The position numbers and the translations under genes were made by a program. 64,000 nucleotides of DNA from Janthinobacterium agaricidamnosum (GTDB taxonomy: Bacteria > Pseudomonadota > Gammaproteobacteria > Burkholderiales > Burkholderiaceae_D): the NCBI RefSeq assembly GCF_003667705.1, contig NZ_CP033019.1, positions 3,472,001-3,536,000 on the forward strand, in the 5' to 3' direction. Under the pieces are notes generated by a model. It made no database searches and had not been told where the DNA came from. It worked only from the letters and a program-made list of their open reading frames with translations. Below, one piece after another: positions 60,597-64,000 of this stretch; position 1 is the stretch's first letter, and each line of letters opens with the position of its first letter.

Positions 60597-61805
60597 ATGA
60601 GTACGTCCCCCTACGCTGCCGCAGAAACGGCTGTCCGCCACCCGTGGCTGGCGGTCAGCGCTGTCGGCATGGCCACCTTTTCGGTCGTGACGACGGAAAT
60701 GCTGCCGGTCGGCCTGTTGACGCCGATCGCTGACACCCTGGGCACCTCCACCGGAACCGCCGGGCTGATGATCTCGCTGCCGGCATTGCTGGCGGCCTTG
60801 TTCGCGCCGCTGGTCGTGATCGTCTCGGGAAACATGGACCGGCGCACAATTCTCTGTGGCTTGCTCACTCTATTGTTGCTCGCAAACATAGCCTCGGCTC
60901 TGGCGCAGAACATGGCGTGGATGCTGGCGGCACGTGTTCTCGTCGGTTTTTGCATGGGCGGAATCTGGGCCATCGCCGGCGGTCTGGCGTCCCGGCTTGT
61001 TCCTGCCCGCTCGATCGGCCTGGCAACGTCGATTATCTTCGGTGGCGTGGCGGCCGCTTCCGTGCTGGGTGTGCCGCTAGGCGCACAAATCGGCGACGTT
61101 GCAGGATGGCGCTGGGCCTTCGGCGCCATGGCGCTGTTCAGCGGCCTGGCACTGGTGCTGCATCTGGCTGTCATTCCCGCCCTGCCCGCTGCCGGTTCGA
61201 CGACCTTGCGCCAATTCGGCAAACAGCTGCACAACCGGCAGTTGCAGGCGGGGCTGCTCCTGACCCTGTTGCTTGTAACCAGCCATTTCACGGCCTTTAC
61301 CTTCGTGCGCCCGCTGCTGCTGTCGATGTCGGGGTTTGATGCGCAATGGCTGGGCACACTGCTGTTTTCCTATGGCTTCGCGGGCATCATTGGCAACTTC
61401 CTGGCCGGCGGCGTTGCGGCGCGGCGCGCAGCGCCAACCATCCTAGCCATCGCGGGCGGCCTGCTGCTCACGCCACTGCTGTTTCTGGCTGTCGGCGACT
61501 CCAGCACCGCTGGCGGCGTGGTCTTGCTGGCGTGGGGACTGGCCTACGGCGGCGTATCGGTCGGCCTGATGACCTTGATGCTGAAGGCGGCGCCCGGGGC
61601 CGTGGAGATCGTCGCCGCGCTGTATGTGGGAGTCTTCAATATCGGCATTGCGCTCGGGGCGTGGGCCGGCGGTCAAGCCGTGGACAGGCTGGGCCTCTCG
61701 GCCAACCTCTGGCTTGCCGCAGGTTTCGCCGCTGCTGCTTTGCTGCTGGCTTTTGGCATCAACTTTGTTAATGCCAACAAACAACTTGGCCCTGCACGAG
61801 ATTGA
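60597..61805 (+). CDS. MFS drug efflux transporter (DHA1 family)
   Basis: A 402-residue, 12-helix major facilitator protein of the DHA1 group (AraJ/YdhP/chloramphenicol-efflux-like). Seen are GMATFSVVTTEMLPVGLLTP in helix 1, the motif-A variant SGNMDRRTILCG near residue 77, FCMGGIWAIAGGLASRLVP in helix 4 and the motif-C-like SVLGVPLGAQIGD in helix 5. AAGGA lies 13 bases before the ATG. It is controlled by the divergent TetR gene. Exported compound unknown. Confidence 0.92.
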   Translation: MSTSPYAAAETAVRHPWLAVSAVGMATFSVVTTEMLPVGLLTPIADTLGTSTGTAGLMISLPALLAALFAPLVVIVSGNMDRRTILCGLLTLLLLANIASALAQNMAWMLAARVLVGFCMGGIWAIAGGLASRLVPARSIGLATSIIFGGVAAASVLGVPLGAQIGDVAGWRWAFGAMALFSGLALVLHLAVIPALPAAGSTTLRQFGKQLHNRQLQAGLLLTLLLVTSHFTAFTFVRPLLLSMSGFDAQWLGTLLFSYGFAGIIGNFLAGGVAARRAAPTILAIAGGLLLTPLLFLAVGDSSTAGGVVLLAWGLAYGGVSVGLMTLMLKAAPGAVEIVAALYVGVFNIGIALGAWAGGQAVDRLGLSANLWLAAGFAAAALLLAFGINFVNANKQLGPARD

Positions 61806-61817
61806 CTCTTGCCGCCA

Positions 61818-63407
61818 TCAGCCGTACAAATGCAGCAGCACCTGCACGGCGACGATCTTGACGATGGTCATGCTGGGGAAAATCATCGCATAGCCGAGGT
61901 TCGGGCGGTCCGACTTGGCCAGGCGGTTGGCGAACACCAGCACGGCCGGATTGCCCGTGGCGCCGGCCGCGATACCGAGCAACTCGGGAAACGGCAGGCG
62001 CAGGAAGACCTTGCCCAAAATCACCACGAGGGCCACCACCACCAGCACCGTCACTGCCCCGAGCGCCAGCATGGGCAAGCCGTCGGCGCCCACCTGCTGC
62101 ACGAAAGGCAAGCCGGAGGCCATGCCGACGGAGGCGAGGAAAATCGTCAAACCATAGTTACGCATGACCAGGTTGGCCGACAGGGGCAGGCGCCAGCTGA
62201 TCTTGCCCACCCTGCCCAGACGTCCCAGGATCAGCGCCATCACCAGCGGACCGCCGGCCAGGCCCAGGCTGAACGAGCCTATCCACGGCAAGGGGATGGG
62301 CACCAGGCCCAGCAGCACACCCAGCACCATGCCCATACCCAGCGACACATAGCTGAACTCGGCCGTGGCCGTGATGGAATTGCCGAACAGCTTGCGCACG
62401 TCGGCTGCATGTTTCGCTGGTGCAATGGCCATCACCCTGTCGCCAAATTCCAGGGTCAGGAAAGGATGGGGCAAGATCATGGCGTCGCCACGGCGGATGA
62501 AGGCGATCTGCAGGGGAAAATCTTTCGCCAGATTCAATTCGCCCAGGGGCACGCCGACGATTTCCGCATCCGACACGAACACTTCCGTGCCGTCGAACGC
62601 ACTGCGGTCCTTCATCAGCCGTCCCGGGTCCAGGTGGCCCAGCGCCGTGCGCGCCGCTTCCACGCCCGCCACCGTGCCCGACACCATCAGCGCGTCGCCC
62701 ACGCCGAGCACCAGGCCAGGATCGGGCAAGCGGTTCTGGTGGCCCTGGCGCACGCCGATCACTTGCACGCCCGCCAGCGGGCCGTCGGCCAGTTCGGACA
62801 GGGCCGCACCCGCCAGTTTCGCTTCGTCGATGGTAATTTCCGACACGACGATGGGTGCCGGCGGCGGCGTCAGCACGGGTTTCAGGATGCGCCCGGCCAG
62901 GTACAGGCCCAGCATGGGGCCGACGACGCCGAACGGATACGCGACCGCATAGCCGACGGCCGCGTCGCCATTGCCGTGCGACGCTTCCAGCGCCGCCTGC
63001 AAGGCGGCCGTGCTGGTCATGGCGCCGGCAAATACGCCGCTGGCCATGCGCAGCGAGATATCGATCCACTGCCCGCCCCAAACGGAGACAGCCAGGCCGC
63101 CCATGACGGCGGCAAAAGCGATCAGATTGTGTTTCTGGCCCGCCCCGCGCAAGCCGGCGAAAAACTGCACGCCGTACTGCACGCCTATGCCATACAGAAA
63201 CAGCAGCAGGCCGATGGAGCCGACCATGGGCGGCGGCACGGAACCGGGTGCAAATGCGCCCAGCGCCAGCCCCGCGAACAGCACGCCGCCCACGCCCAGC
63301 GAAAAGCCGAACACGCTGATGCGCCCCAGCGCATAACCGGCGCCGATGACGAGAAACAAGGCGAGGATGGGCGTGGACTCCAGCGTGTGGCGAAATAATT
63401 GAAGCAT
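61818..63407 (-). CDS. AspT/YidE/YbjL family transporter with two TrkA-C domains
   Basis: A 529-residue transporter of the aspartate:alanine exchanger family. The N-terminal membrane half has five or six segments (LALFLVIGAGYALGRI, IGLLLFLYGIGVQYGVQFF), a cytoplasmic middle has two RCK_C/TrkA-C domains (about residues 200-280 and 290-370; GDALMVSGTV and GDRVMAIAPA), and the second membrane half repeats the first (GLAGGPLVMALILGRLG, AAGATGNPAVLVFANR). ATG 63407 is preferred to the longer frame from 63461. It converges on the MFS gene with 12 bases between. Substrate is probably an amino or organic acid. Confidence 0.88.
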   Translation of the reverse strand: MLQLFRHTLESTPILALFLVIGAGYALGRISVFGFSLGVGGVLFAGLALGAFAPGSVPPPMVGSIGLLLFLYGIGVQYGVQFFAGLRGAGQKHNLIAFAAVMGGLAVSVWGGQWIDISLRMASGVFAGAMTSTAALQAALEASHGNGDAAVGYAVAYPFGVVGPMLGLYLAGRILKPVLTPPPAPIVVSEITIDEAKLAGAALSELADGPLAGVQVIGVRQGHQNRLPDPGLVLGVGDALMVSGTVAGVEAARTALGHLDPGRLMKDRSAFDGTEVFVSDAEIVGVPLGELNLAKDFPLQIAFIRRGDAMILPHPFLTLEFGDRVMAIAPAKHAADVRKLFGNSITATAEFSYVSLGMGMVLGVLLGLVPIPLPWIGSFSLGLAGGPLVMALILGRLGRVGKISWRLPLSANLVMRNYGLTIFLASVGMASGLPFVQQVGADGLPMLALGAVTVLVVVALVVILGKVFLRLPFPELLGIAAGATGNPAVLVFANRLAKSDRPNLGYAMIFPSMTIVKIVAVQVLLHLYG

Positions 63408-63510
63408 CAGAAACCTTGGTCTGGGGAAGGCCCAGTTTAGCATGCACAAAAGCAACACCATGCCTCGATGACAAGCAAGCGTGCGCAGGTTTGCACCTTA
63501 AAAACGGGCA

Positions 63511-63538
63511 AAAAAAAAGCCCGCTACGGGAGCGGGCT
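63511..63538 (-). terminator. Terminator downstream of the right-edge gene
   Basis: AGCCCGCT (63518-63525) pairs with AGCGGGCT (63531-63538) around an ACGGG loop; eight Ts follow on the minus strand (63511-63518). It lies about 110 bases beyond the stop of the partial gene at the right edge. Confidence 0.85.
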
Positions 63539-63650
63539 GAATCTAATTCCTGTGAGGAAGTAGAGGAGACAGGTGCAATGATGCCGCGTCGCAACATATA
63601 AATCCAATTGCATGTTGTGATGATAGAAATATGCTTTATCAATATCTCGT

Positions 63651-64000
63651 TCAGGCCGTGCCAAAAATGACGAGTTTTCGATGCGATCGTTGTTCACGCG
63701 TCACCAGCACGCGGGCTTGCTCCACGCTTACGCAAACCTGCGGCGCAAACCCCGCTGGCAAGGTCTGCGCATCGCGCGCGATGCGTGGCGGCTCATTGAT
63801 CACGTCATAATCTGCACGCTTGAAAAACAGTTGCTCGATACCGGCACCGGCGTTTTCCGCTGGCTGCGGCTTGACGACGATGAGCGACCAGTTCTCGTCA
63901 CCGAGAAACTGCTTTTGCTTCAGGAAGGCGTTGACCCTGTCCGCAGGCGGCGCCGAACCGGGCAACTCGTTCTGATACAGCGCCAGCGGACACAGCAGCG
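63651..64000 (-). CDS. Hypothetical protein, 5' part beyond the window
   Basis: The frame is open from the window edge to the stop at 63651, giving at least 116 residues (LLCPLALYQNELPGSAPPAD then VNAFLKQKQFLGDENWSLIV). The sequence is soluble with alternating strands (QLFFKRADYDVINEPPRIAR, QVCVSVEQARVLVTREQRSH) and I do not recognise a family. A TTG at 63965 is not likely to be the real start because the same frame continues sensibly upstream. Confidence 0.6.
   Translation of the reverse strand, partial: LLCPLALYQNELPGSAPPADRVNAFLKQKQFLGDENWSLIVVKPQPAENAGAGIEQLFFKRADYDVINEPPRIARDAQTLPAGFAPQVCVSVEQARVLVTREQRSHRKLVIFGTA

Noticed and set aside
63541..63600. A seven-codon peptide after an AGGAG at about 63565
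   Set aside because: Far too short to support and no conserved context.
1..64000. tRNA, rRNA, CRISPR, insertion sequence or integrase
   Set aside because: No cloverleaf, repeat-spacer array, transposase motif or terminal inverted repeat was recognised by eye; a dedicated scan could still find a short RNA.

Overview
The window comes from a GC-rich Gram-negative chromosome. Outer-membrane lipoproteins, BamD, two secretins and a class I PHA synthase with its PhaR regulator all point to a betaproteobacterium. The linkage rimO, phaR-phaC, pgeF-rluD and bamD, together with the protein style, suggests the Oxalobacteraceae (Janthinobacterium, Duganella or Massilia type). This placement is an inference from recognised families, not a database result. 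No rRNA, tRNA, CRISPR array, insertion sequence or integrase was recognised.

Left part (1-21.1 kb): mostly housekeeping and metabolism. It holds a truncated DUF692 gene with a small overlapping partner, a serine hydrolase, metC, rimO, a large Asp-box lipoprotein, phaC-phaR, pgeF-rluD divergent from bamD, yaaA divergent from a PIN-domain gene, a methionine-type aminotransferase, an HD-GYP protein with a broken HD dyad, and small accessory genes. One of these, a DUF2185/DUF2314-like gene, carries a clear single frameshift.

Centre (21.1-49.8 kb): two complete, divergently transcribed type IV filament loci that meet at 34354-34566. The minus-strand locus is an MSHA pilus system in the order mshE-G-F-A-C-D-O-P then mshI-(PilN-like)-J-K-L-M-N. 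The major pilin gene mshA is bracketed by RNA hairpins. The plus-strand locus is a paralogous, divergent set: ExeA/MshM-like ATPase with a SPOR-like end, secretin, MshN-like TPR protein, MshE-like ATPase, MshG-like platform, a fused PilM-PilN/GspL-like protein, PilO-like and PilP-like proteins, two homologous large pseudopilins and a separate pilin. An ABC transporter is built into it: the ATPase is the first gene and the permease sits 12 kb downstream between the pseudopilins and the pilin. Nearly every junction is a 1- or 4-base overlap, so it reads as one transcription unit. This ABC-linked MSHA-like system is the most interesting part of the window.

Right part (49.9-64 kb): a 1525-residue hybrid sensor kinase overlaps a REC-GGDEF diguanylate cyclase. 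An acyl-CoA dehydrogenase pair with two MaoC-like hydratases follows, probably for acyl-CoA breakdown. Then come a VOC protein, a 430-base stretch with no convincing gene, a TetR-MFS efflux pair with three copies of a CATAC-N5-GTATG operator, an AspT/YidE-type transporter and a gene running off the edge. c-di-GMP is a recurring theme: an MshEN domain in MshE, a GGDEF protein and an HD-GYP relative.
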